NCBI GenBank assembly: GCA_037953745.1 | Contig: JBAKBP010012249.1 | Span: 1-64,000 of the forward strand | Reading direction: 5' to 3' | Source of the DNA: Lithodes maja | Taxonomy: Eukaryota > Arthropoda > Malacostraca > Decapoda > Lithodidae | Length of the DNA: 64,000 bases | In this document: in pieces, positions 1-9,130 of the stretch | Layout: the number at the start of each line of letters is the position of its first letter | How positions within the stretch are numbered: position 1 is the first letter of the stretch | Position numbers and translations under genes: made by a program | Notes under the pieces: model-generated | Told to the model about the DNA's origin: nothing | What the model saw: only the letters and a program-made list of their open reading frames with translations | Databases searched by the model: none

Positions 1-334
1 CTACCTTCCCCCCACCATCCCCCAAACCACCCTCCCACCCATACGTGCTTGCCAATTTCAGGAGTCAGGAGAGTGGATAATATGGGCTAGCTTAAGCCTA
101 GCCCAAATTATACAGTCAGTGTCGATGGATATAGGCCTAACCTAGGCTAAAGAAATTTATTGGCTGAAATTCAACTACTAGCAACTAGGCTAAAAAAAAA
201 AAAAAAAAAAAAATCGATCGCCGCGGTTTAAGTTCCCGTCTATTTTTACGTCGATTTTTTCTGTTATTTGCACCCTGTTGGCAATGTATATGATGATGAC
301 AATAAGTCATGGAGGCGTGAGGGGCGGGCTTTCA
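1..334. other. No gene seen; poly(A) tract
   Basis: I see no coding or repeat-family match here. A run of about 22 A residues lies near 192-213 and could be the tail of an unrecognised retroposon, but no target duplication was found. Confidence 0.4.
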
Positions 335-598
335 TTATTGTATCCAAATGCAGTCAAAATAGACGGGGACATGATCGCTAGCGTCCGCCGCGGCTCCGAG
401 TAGTGTAAACAAGGCGGGCGGTAATAACAGCTGCTTCTCTCCCTCCTCTCCTGCTGCTGGATCTCGTCCTACAGGTTCATACATATAAGCCTGGACACCA
501 CCAATATTCATCACTTGAGGTTCTTTGCCATAATCACGGTTATCACCCTCAGTATTGGCAAACAAATCGGAACTACTGTCACTATCCTCCATTTCCAC
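335..598 (-). CDS. Possible 5' coding exon, uncharacterised protein
   Basis: This 87-codon ORF starts at an ATG in a favourable context (GGAAATGGAG). It opens with an acidic, serine-rich stretch (MEMEDSDSSSDLF) followed by GGVQAYMYEP. A short acidic N-terminus leading into a YxFEP/YMYEP motif is something I associate with P2X7-C-terminal-like or transposon-associated proteins of invertebrates and fish, but this is only a resemblance. A GT that could serve as a donor follows the codons for EP (near 472), so the rest of the ORF may be intron read-through. No downstream exon was identified. It may be a host gene first exon or the start of a mobile-element ORF. Confidence 0.3.
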   Translation of the reverse strand: MEMEDSDSSSDLFANTEGDNRDYGKEPQVMNIGGVQAYMYEPVGRDPAAGEEGEKQLLLPPALFTLLGAAADASDHVPVYFDCIWIQ

Positions 599-799
599 CT
601 GTCAGAAGAGCTTGTTGTGTTCCTGGGCATACGTCATCAGAGCGCTTAAACTCCGAATCCAGAAAAGTGTCACCCATATCCTATTTTGGCCATTATATAA
701 ATAATTAAGCCATTGTAGCAGAAAATATTGCACCAAAAGCTATAGTGCACACTGCCGGTAATGATTGTGGAGGAAAATAATAGCATGCACACCCACCTT
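599..799. other. No feature seen
   Basis: Non-coding; no repeat family of this window recognised. Confidence 0.3.
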
Positions 800-1166
800 T
801 AAGGAGTGCGTGCGGAGTTACATGGAGGGATAGACAGACTAATGAGGAAGTAAGAAGGAGGTGTGGTGTGGAGGTAGATGTGCTGGAAAGTGTGAAAAGG
901 AACAACTTAAGATGGTTCGGCCATATGGAACGTATGGAAAGCGAGAGCATGACTAAGAGGGTGTACGAGAGCGAGGTGGAGGGACAGAGAGGGAGAGATA
1001 GACCGAATGAGAGGTGGAAGGATGGAGTGAGGAAGTACATGAACGAAGGCGGTGCTGGTTGGGGGGAGGGGCGTCGACTGACTGGGGACAGAGGTGCATG
1101 GGGGCGGTTCGTTCGTGGCCACCCCTTCGGGGATCACGGCGTCAGGCAATAGATAGATAGATAGAT
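797..1166 (+). pseudogene. RTE-type LINE, C-terminal remnant with TAGA tail
   Basis: The translation matches the C-terminal region of RTE-like endonuclease/reverse transcriptases: a CGVTWRDRQTNEEVRRR segment, then NLRWFGHMERM and a basic RGRDRPNERWKDGVRKYM stretch. The same order is seen in the near-complete copies at 18.8-22.3 kb and 47.6-51.2 kb. The reading ends in a TAGATAGATAGATAGA tail (about 1150-1166), the same tail type as those copies. The fragment is 5' truncated, lacking the endonuclease and the catalytic RT core, and abuts directly a second LINE fragment of another subfamily. It is a dead 3' end, not a host gene. Confidence 0.75.
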
Positions 1167-2160
1167 GGAGTGATTAGAGAATGTAGGGCGGGATCAATGG
1201 GTGTAGGAGCTAGACTGGAATCAGAGGGAAGAGCGTGGAAGATTTTAACATGCCTATATGCGGACGATGCAGTCCTGTTGGCGGAAAATGTACAAGAACT
1301 TCAGAAAGTGGTCACAGACTTTGACAGGGTATGCAAAAAGAGAAAGTTAAAGGTCAATGTAGGGAAATGAAAGGTAATGGTGTTTGAGAAAAGAATGCAT
1401 GAAACCATAGATTTTAAGGCAAAATATAGAATTAAGAAAGAACATGAGAAAAGTTGTAAAATAAAAATGAAAACTGAAGTACTGGAAGAGGTTGAAAGCT
1501 TCAAGTATTTGGGAGCCATAGGCTACTATGCAAATATGGTAAAATGGAGAGTGAGATAAAAGAGAAAAATGCAAGGGAGAAAGGTGATTGAAGAACTTGA
1601 TAGTATCCTCAAAGGAAGAATGGTTAGCCAGGAAGTTAAAAAGTCATTGAGAAACAGTGTGCTGCTCCCAACACTCTCGTATGGAAGTGAGACATGGACA
1701 GCAAGTGACGAGGACCTCTCCAAACTGAGAGCTGTGGAGATGAGCTTTTTTAGAATGGCAGCTGCTGTGAATAGGCTAGATGGGCCAAGTAATAGCGAAG
1801 TGTAGGAGTCCTTTGGAATGGAAGAGCAAGCTTTAGGTATTGATTGTGGAGTGGTTGAGTGGATAAAGAGAAGTACTTTGAGGTGGTATGGTCATGTTCA
1901 GAGAATGGATGAAGACAGAATGCCAAGAAAGATATATGGGAGCCAGGTGAGTGGAACAGCTAGTAGTGGAAGACCACCTATGGTATGGGAAAAAATAGTG
2001 GAAAAATATATTGAAGAGACACTTCCACGTAGTGGAAGCGGCATTGTGGCACGGGCAAAGGAGGCATGTCTTGACAAAGTAGCTTGGAGACGTTTCTGTC
2101 ATGGCCATCCTTTAGCGGGGGTTTCCCAGGGGGAAACAAGGCGTCGGAGATGATGATGAG
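1167..2160 (+). pseudogene. RTE-like LINE (subfamily 2), 5'-truncated RT remnant
   Basis: Several frames, joined by stops and frameshifts, give the RT palm motif LYADDAVLLAE, then CKKRKLKVNV, EVESFKYLGA, LPTLSYGSETWTA, LRWYGHVQRM and a final WRRFCHGHPLAGVSQGE, followed by a (ATG)n tail at about 2149-2160. The order is that of the C-terminal half of RTE-like polyproteins. The same subfamily recurs on the minus strand at 53.9-55.8 kb and in a small piece at 42888-43051. The copy begins inside the RT domain, immediately after the tail of the previous LINE fragment, so the two were juxtaposed by insertion or recombination. Confidence 0.8.
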
Positions 2161-2177
2161 TTGTGGCCATCAATATT

Positions 2178-2278
2178 TAGCAGAATTGTCAGCTAAAATA
2201 CGGTCATACTACATTTAAAAATACATAAAAACCAAATTGATCATGCGTTTTATCCATCAGGAACTCCGATTATTATTA
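2178..2278. repeat. Left direct repeat flanking the Penelope-like element
   Basis: About 100 bp beginning TAGCAGAATTGTCAGC is repeated in direct orientation at 4737-4837 with few differences. A shorter adjoining segment (about 2285-2316, AAGGAAGTTAGAGCCGTGG) recurs in inverted orientation near 4850-4885. Direct plus inverted terminal copies are typical of the pseudo-LTR arrangement of Penelope-like elements. Confidence 0.6.
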
Positions 2279-2322
2279 TTTTGGTGTATAAGGAAGTTAG
2301 AGCCGTGGCTATCAATATGTTA

Positions 2323-2632
2323 AAATGTAAAACTTGCAAACTAAACAAACCAAAATTGGGACAAGGACAATATAAAGTCAAATTAAATTATCAAAATCGC
2401 TATGTGGAAACAACGCTTACTAAAATGAAAATTATTAAATAAAAGAACACAATCCACCACATAGGGTGTACATTACTACATGAGCAAGTTAATCTGTTTC
2501 CCAAGCAAACTAATCGCACATATAACAACGCACTATCGTCACGTTAAAGGAAGTAGTCAAGTTTGGGTAGTCCGGGACGTTCTGGCAAATTTGACTAAAC
2601 TCTGCATGAATAAAGAAACTAAATGTTAAATG
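2323..2632 (-). repeat. Dispersed retroposon family R, longest copy
   Basis: This is the longest member of a family found at least ten times in the window. All copies share the end AATGTAAAACTTGC and differ in how far they extend the other way. Read on the minus strand the shared end is the 3' terminus (...GCAAGTTTTACATT) and the variable end is a 5' truncation, as expected of non-LTR retroposition. A conserved core reads AAAATCGCTATGTGGAAA. No ORF is seen. The full copy matches the inverted copy at 61605-61862. Confidence 0.65.
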
Positions 2633-3111
2633 TCAAAATATTATTTAAAATCAAATTTGCAACATGACAAGACATTAACAATAGTACAAAATACAAATAT
2701 TGATAAGATATCTATACTATTACAAAATAATATATAAAATACAGTACAGCACTCACTAACGATAGTGCTATCGGGTAGGTACCTGTAAGCATAGCATGCC
2801 TCAAGTGACCCCTATCAATAACTACCCTACAAATAACCTACATTTATAGCACAAATAAACTAAGGAAATCGCAAAAGTAAGCAATTGATACTATCGACAA
2901 TGAATACATATAATATAAAGACAAATAATTGCAAAATATGAAGTAACAACAGATTTAAACAAAGAGTACTCTTTTAACAAGAACAATAAATTTAAAAAAT
3001 CATCAATATTAATATTAATAATAGAAAAAGAAAAAGAAAAAGATAAACAATAAATACAGACAAAAAACAATAAATACAGACAAAAAGTAAGCAGAGGTTA
3101 TACAAGAAACT
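2633..3111. other. AT-rich non-coding interval inside Penelope element
   Basis: Very AT-rich and without ORFs. It lies between the RT stop codon and family R copy, so it is probably the 3' untranslated part of the Penelope-like element. A GAAAAAGAAAAAGAAAAAGA simple repeat is near 3022-3044, and a duplicated AACAATAAATACAGACAAAA lies at about 3048-3087. Confidence 0.4.
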
Positions 3112-4737
3112 TCAAGTTAAAAAGGCTTGATTAAAATTATTGATGTCAAATTTTAGAATACAGTCACAATAATTGACCCTAAAAAGATTAAATTTATGGA
3201 ACAATTTACTTGCCTCAAAACCTCTGTCCACTAAGAGTCTGTATAGTAACCTAGCTCTAGCCCAAAAGTCATCTACTTTAGTGCAGATTTTACAAAATCT
3301 TATTAATTGGGAATAAAAACAATTATAAGTTATTTTACTATCGATATTACTACTAGGGAAAGGAAAGTTTATTACGTTAAAATTAAAATCATCAACTTTG
3401 TGATATACTTTAAGTATGCACTGTTCATTAACAATCTCTATATTTATATCAAGAAAATTTTCAACTTTATAATTTACGTTACATTGTGTGAGGGGAATAG
3501 AATTAGGGTAAATAAGTTTAGCAACTTGATTAAAATTTAACAAATTGCAAACAAGAATATCATCAATATATCTACTATTATTACTTAACAGTTTAGCAAG
3601 TGCTAATTTTTCTGGGATTTTATTTTTCTTGCTACTGTCAACTAAGTCTTTTATATATTTAAATTCTAAAGCAAGCAAGAATAAGTCTGCAATTAAAGGG
3701 CTAGCATTTCCACCCATAGGAATTCCTAATATTTGTTTGAAAATGTACGGGCCGAATCTAACATAAGTATTGAAAAGGAGGAATTTAAGGGCATCTTTAA
3801 GTTTAGTTCTATCAAAATATACAGAACTAGTGGGAGTAGAGCTAAGTGATGCATTATTAAAATATGTATAAACATTTATGAAATAATTACCATTCCCAAC
3901 GAACCTGTCAAAGTGCAAATCTATAATAAAGCAAAGCTCTGAATATACTAAATCTAAAGGCAAATTGGTATACAAAGTTGAAAAGTCGAAGCTATGTACC
4001 GAGGTAACTTTCGGCATGGTATTTATTTTATCTATAACTTCTAACGAATTGTCAACACTCCAATAATAGTTAATGCCAGTTCTTCTCATGATGGTATTAC
4101 AATATCTTTTATGAGTACTTTTAATGTATTTTAAGCAATTTACGACTTGTTCTGATAGAGTTTTAGTGGTAGCAAATTTTGCTCATGCAATAAAGCGATA
4201 TTTATAAGGTCTTTTATGAAATTTAGGTAACATGTATAATTTTGCAATGCACTTGTTCTTATCAGAAAGTTTAATATCAAATGTTATATTTTTCTTGGTA
4301 TGTTCATCGATTAAGTTATCAATATTCAGATTATTTTGAATTTCATAAACAGAATTACCGCAAATATTTTTACGTAATATGTTACCCTTAATACCTAATT
4401 CTTTTTTCATGTTTTCAAGATAAAATTTCTTACATGTGAAGCTATAATTATTGCTGGCTTTATCTACTGTAGTGATTACAAAATGTTTATGTAAATTTAT
4501 TAAATCAGCTTTAAGCTTATTATAATTATAGTCTATAAAATCTGAAAGATTAAATTCATTTTTAAGCGAGAAAATTTTATTTCTAATTAACTTAATTAAT
4601 AATTTAGACCATGCTTCTAGTTCTCTCTCATCGCAGCACGCAATTTTTAACAATTTATCTTTTAATTTATTGACTGAAAAAACAATATCTTTTAAAATTA
4701 TGTCCCATGTTACTTTATTACTCCCTATTCTTGTTGT
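3112..4737 (-). pseudogene. Penelope-like element reverse transcriptase
   Basis: One reading frame runs on the minus strand from about 4737 to 3112, broken only by a TGA at 4183-4185. The N-terminal part has FVITTVDKASNN and LYMLPKFHKRPYKYRF. The C-terminal 325 codons hold the RT motifs: FDFSTLYTNLP (motif A), GIPMGGNASPL (motif B) and RYIDDIL (motif C, YIDD). These are hallmarks of Penelope-like elements, whose RTs are related to telomerase RT. No GIY-YIG endonuclease follows the RT before the stop, and the 5' side stops at the direct repeat without a Met, so the endonuclease was either N-terminal and lost, or absent. Flanking direct and inverted repeats support an element copy of about 2.7 kb. 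Confidence 0.85.
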
Positions 4738-4837
4738 AGCAGAATTGTCAGCTAAAATACGGTCATACTACATTTAAAAATACATAAAAAACAAATTGAT
4801 CATGTTTTTTATCCATTAGAAACCCAGATTATTATTG
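4737..4837. repeat. Right direct repeat of the Penelope-like element
   Basis: Partner of 2178-2278 in the same orientation; it abuts the truncated 5' end of the RT frame. The adjoining segment at 4850-4885 is the inverted partner of 2285-2316. Confidence 0.6.
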
Positions 4838-5129
4838 CATTTCTCTTTAATATCGATGTTCACGGCTCCAACTTCCTTATAGCCTGAAACTCGCAAGTGG
4901 TCAATTGTAGGTATGTTCCTCAAATACGAGAGTTTAACCCTTCGAACTCGGTTGTTCTCTTATATTCCACACCGAACTTTCACCGCGGAACTCGGGTGTC
5001 CTCTTATACTCTCATGCCCTAAATTTTCACAACCTAACAACATACACTTTCTGAAAATCCTAGATATGCTCTTTTTAACATGTTTTTCACATGGTGGTTT
5101 TGTGTTCTATTATTTTGGTAAATCATTAT

Positions 5130-5214
5130 TTCCACAGTGATTTTGATAAGTTCTTATGTGTTTATATTGTGTCGTTCCTGTTTTGATTTGTTTATTTTGC
5201 AAGTTTTACATTAT
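5130..5214 (+). repeat. Family R retroposon, 5'-truncated
   Basis: Ends GCAAGTTTTACATTATAATT, the shared 3' terminus of family R, and carries the GTCGTTCCTG/TTTTGATTTG segment. Truncated before the conserved TCCACATAGCGATTTT core is complete. Confidence 0.6.
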
Positions 5215-5987
5215 AATTACTCTCTTATACACCCACACCCCTATTTTTCATTAACAACTCACTGGAAGTTATAATTAAAATGCTTAAGTAGTATTATGGT
5301 AATCTTGTGTTTGTTCTGTACTTCATACATACAAGTTTAAATACCGTCTTGTCCACAGAGAATGTAGTTACAGTCTCACGTCCTAAATGGCAGCTTTCCA
5401 GGCGGCCCTGTCAAGGGCTGCCTCTGTTGTCAAGTTCAATATTTTGAGATCGGACCGGAGTACCCGAGCCCACGGCATTCTAGGTCCACCCCTACGCGCA
5501 GCTCCCCCCACGTTCACAGTCCAGCATTTCTTCACCCAGTTCTAATCATCCATTCTCTCCACATGTCCAAACCAACCAAGTCGGCTCATGCACATCACTT
5601 CACTGACACTCCTAATGCCCAGACGCCTTCTCAATTTCTCGCTCGATACCCTGTCCCTAAGATTAACCCCACACATCCATCTTGCCATTCTCTTCTCATT
5701 CCGTTCCATTCTATTGACATCCTCCGCTTTAACCGGCCATGTCTCTGAGGCATAGGTCATCGCGCTCCTAACACACGAGGTATACACCTTCCCTTTAAGG
5801 TGGGGTGGGAGCCCTCTCATGGTCAGGAGTGGCAACGGCTCACTAAACTTTCCCCAGCCATTTCTGACTCTAGCAATGGAGCTAGCTTCAGCACCACCTA
5901 CGGCGGAAACCGTATCGCCCAGGTAGCAGAACTTATTCACACACTCCAGCGTTACACTGTCGAAAACAACACTGACAGGCGGGTCAT

Positions 5988-6222
5988 TTAACCCTCTCCG
6001 ACATATGACGCGATTTTGAGCCTATTAGGGATACTTTAAAGCCTTTGTTACCATCAGGGGTATTTACAAACCTTTAGTTTAGTTACTTCAACCTCTGCAG
6101 TTGTCTTTGAGTTAGCTGTGGGCAGAAAACTAATTTTGGAGAGGTAATTATAAGAGTGAGAGAACTCTATTTCTTATTGCTAATCTGGCAACCTCTGCAT
6201 CATATGAGTCTGAAGGGGTTAA
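5988..6222. mobile_element. TTAA-flanked MITE inside the LINE
   Basis: TTAA at 5988-5991 and 6219-6222 bracket 227 bp beginning CCCTCTCCGACATATGACG and ending TATGAGTCTGAAGGGG. The LINE frame resumes on both sides (NDPPVSVVFDSV on one side, FECAVCKGD on the other). TTAA duplication with C-rich ends is the piggyBac signature. Confidence 0.7.
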
Positions 6223-8060
6223 TACAAGATCTCCCTTGCACACTGCACATTCAAAGTCTATGATTCTTGTCAAAGGTCTTCTAGCTCCACTACATTTCGT
6301 GTATCCAGTCACTACAGACGCAACACTGAATTGAGTTACTTACCACATACTGCACATGGATAGTCGCCGCTTCTTTCCATAGTACCACGCTCTACTCCAC
6401 TAATCATGACCTTTGTTTTATCTATGTTAACTCTTGGACCCTTATTTGCCATACCTTCCCTTCATCTTTTGAACTTCGCCTCTGCTTCCTGCGCACTATC
6501 TGCGATAAGAACTAGATCATCTGCATATAACATCTCCCATGGGAGTCCTGTCCTAAATTCCCTTGACAGAGCTTCCAGGACTAAAACAAACAGTAATGGG
6601 CTCAGAACTGAACCTTGGTGAACTCCAACCTTCACTGGGAACTCTTCGCTCAGGCCCCCGTTTACTCTAACTGCTGCCCATTACCCCTCATACATTCTCA
6701 TTATCACACGCACCAGCCACTCTTCTACTCCGAGTTTTCTCATAGCCCACTGCACTACCTCCCTGGGCACCCGGTCGAAGGCCTTCTCCAGATCTACAAA
6801 AACTAGGTATAACTCCCTGTTTTTCTCTAAGTACCTCTCTTGCATTTGCCTAAGAGTGAAGATAGCATCAGTTGTGCCACGTCCCGGCATAAATCCAAAC
6901 TGCATGTCGTTGATAGCAACACTTTCCCTGATCATGCATTCAAAGACCCTTTCGCTGACTTTCATGACTTGATCGAGCATTTTCAATCCCCGATAATTTC
7001 CCATCTAAGGAGTCACCCTTGCCTTTGTATATATTTACTGTAACACTTTTCTGCCATGCATCGGGAATTTTTCCCTCCTTTATGATAGCATTAATCAGCT
7101 CTGTGACCAATTTTAACCCAATATCTCCAGCTGCTTTTAGCATCTCAGCGACAATGCCGGAGCTCCAAGCGGGTTTTCCTGACTTCATTTTATCTATAGC
7201 ACTTTTAACAGCGTTGTACCCTATCAAAGGCGGAGGGCCTTGTACTGAGACTACAGTGCTGAGCTGTTCCCTGTTCCATTCAAACTCCACATTAAGCAAT
7301 CTTTCATAATGCTCCTTCCACGCCTCTCTGATTTTGTTTCTGTGTAAACAGTCATGCCACTGTCATTATTTATGCATCTTACACCCACGACGTCCTGGCT
7401 ACAGTCCCTCACATTCTTAGCTAATTTATAAACCCCATTGGTATTATTAGTGTTGCAAACTTGTTCTATTATGCTATCCTGTATGGTTTTATTTGCCCTA
7501 TAGACCTCTCTTCTAGCATTACGTTTGGCGGACAGGTATTCTTCCTTGCTGCCACCTTCCTTCCATACTTTGAAACATCTCTTCTTCTCTCTGACTGCAG
7601 CTTCGACATCGTTGTTCCACCACCAGGAGAACTTATGTCTGGGTGGCCCCTTTGTTTTGCCACAGACTTTGACATACTTTGTCTGTGGTATCGAGGAGGC
7701 TGCGCTCTATAAAGTTCCATTTGCTATCAACATCTGGCCTAACACCCATTCTCCTTTCGATTTCCATCATTTCATTGTGGAATCTGTCTCTGTACTCCTC
7801 TTTTTCCAACAATCATGCTTTCCTTTTTTGCAAATGAACTTTCTTTCTAACAGGAACTCTGCTTAGGCACATGGAGCTTGTGTTGGGGGATGCATTCTTC
7901 ACCTGATATGATCTTATTAGTGTCTCTAATCCATTTCTTGTCAGATTTGCTGATAAGGAAGTAGTCTATCTGGCTACTGGAGCCACCTGATTCATATGTT
8001 ATCAGATGGTTCATCCTCTTCCTAAACATAGTATTACACACCACCATCCCTGTGGCAGTA

Positions 8061-8551
8061 CATTTTTTTTTTTTTTTTTTTTTTTTTCCAACTACTCCCT
8101 CTCGGGCATAGGCTGATAGCCTTTATACTCTACCGCTGAACACGGTGAGGCCCGTGAGGTCTTGTTCCAGTCTAGGGAGTGAGACATGCGAAGCACCCCG
8201 GCTCGAAGCAATCCCATCTCTGAAGCCGCCTCGCCTCTGCGCTTCACAGTCTCATCCCCCACACTCGGACCCTCACTCTCAGAACGCCACCTTTTGAGCA
8301 ATTAACTCACTAGGCATTGCCCCCCTGTAGCATATTTTTGAATATGGGAATATTCATACAAAGCTTTTTTAGTCAGGGAACAATGAGGGTATTTTTTTGG
8401 CATTTTGGTGTGCTGTGGTAATGTACTGATACCTAGGTACAGCACAAATTCCATCCCAATAATATCTTCCCATTGACATATTGGGATTCGAACCCGGGTC
8501 CATTGGATTACTAGTCCAGTGGCAAGACCACTCCGCCGCACCTCCCCTATG
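8061..8551 (-). mobile_element. tRNA-derived SINE with poly(A) tail
   Basis: On the minus strand a tRNA-like head at about 8551-8478 has an A-box-like GCGGAGTGGTCTTGCC, an anticodon-arm-like TGGACTAGTAATCCA and a perfect B box GGTTCGAATCC. It is followed by about 390 bp of unrelated body and ends in a run of some 25 A residues (T run at 8063-8088). The head resembles a serine tRNA. It splits the LINE at 5375-8960, so it is the younger insertion. Confidence 0.7.
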
Positions 8552-8994
8552 TATGTATTCGCCTCCCAGGTTCCTTCGGCCATAACCCTGTCCTCCGTGC
8601 ATGCCCTCATATCCGTCGGCACCTGCCCTGACATGCCCATTCAAGTCTCCTCCCACAATTACTACCTCCCCTTCCTTGCATCCGACAACCACCCCTAGTA
8701 ATTCATTCCAGAACCGTTCTTTGACATCTCTAGCTAAGCCTGCTTAACATCTAGGACTCTCGCGCCGACTTTCATTCTTAGTAAAATCAGTCTTTTATTA
8801 AACCTTTTAACTTCTATAACACAATCTGCCCACCTCTCTGCCACCAGGAAACCCACCTCTCCCGTACCATGTTAAAGCATTAATTTTTACCCGTAATCCA
8901 CCTCGCACTCCCCCCTTTCCACCGGGTTTCCTGGGCAGAACATACATCCACTCGTCATCTCTCTAGCATCTCCGCAATCTCACCTGTACTTCCT

Positions 8995-9110
8995 TTCAGT
9001 GCGATGTATAAGGTGTTGATTTTCGGTGTGAGCATCCTGGGTTCGAGTCCACGGACTGCCACATGTGTTTGTAAATTTCATTAATCGATTTTAGGAGTAT
9101 GGTTGGTTGT
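8995..9110 (+). mobile_element. tRNA-derived SINE (family T)
   Basis: Carries the B box GGGTTCGAGTCC, then GGACTGCCACATG and an AAATTTCATTAATCG-type tail. The same head-tail structure occurs at 15660, 18703, 31660, 51480, 57285 and 60940. Confidence 0.6.
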
Positions 9111-9130
9111 TGGAAGGAACATAATAATAG

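Larger units (their letters stand above)
5375..8960 (-). pseudogene. Decayed non-LTR retrotransposon (EN-RT), minus strand
   Basis: Read from high to low coordinates this decayed LINE has endonuclease pieces (LAERWADCVIEVKRF; VVIVGGDLNGHV near 8635; NHLITYESGGSSSQIDYF near 7990), a linker, RT pieces (IPDAWQKSVTVNIYKGKGD near 7060; NYRGLKMLDQVMK; GFMPGRGTTDAIFTLRQMQ; LVFVDLEKAFDRVPREV; LPWEMLYADDLVLIADS near 6520) and a C-terminal part with CAVCGK-type cysteines, NKFCYLGDTVSAVGG and LGWFGHVERMDD near 5550. Frameshifts and stops occur throughout. It is interrupted by a TTAA MITE (5988-6222) and by a poly(A)-tailed SINE (8061-8551). A small related 3' piece is at 58145-58215. The order is that of EN-RT LINEs with RTE-like C-termini; clade not settled. 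Confidence 0.8.

Noticed and set aside
7525..7866. Plus-strand ORFs of 83-113 codons at 7.0-7.9 kb
   Set aside because: Antisense of the decayed LINE on the minus strand.
8478..8551. A tRNA-like sequence on the minus strand with intact A and B boxes
   Set aside because: It is followed by a SINE body and poly(A), interrupts a LINE, and the acceptor stem is not convincing; called a SINE head instead of a tRNA gene.
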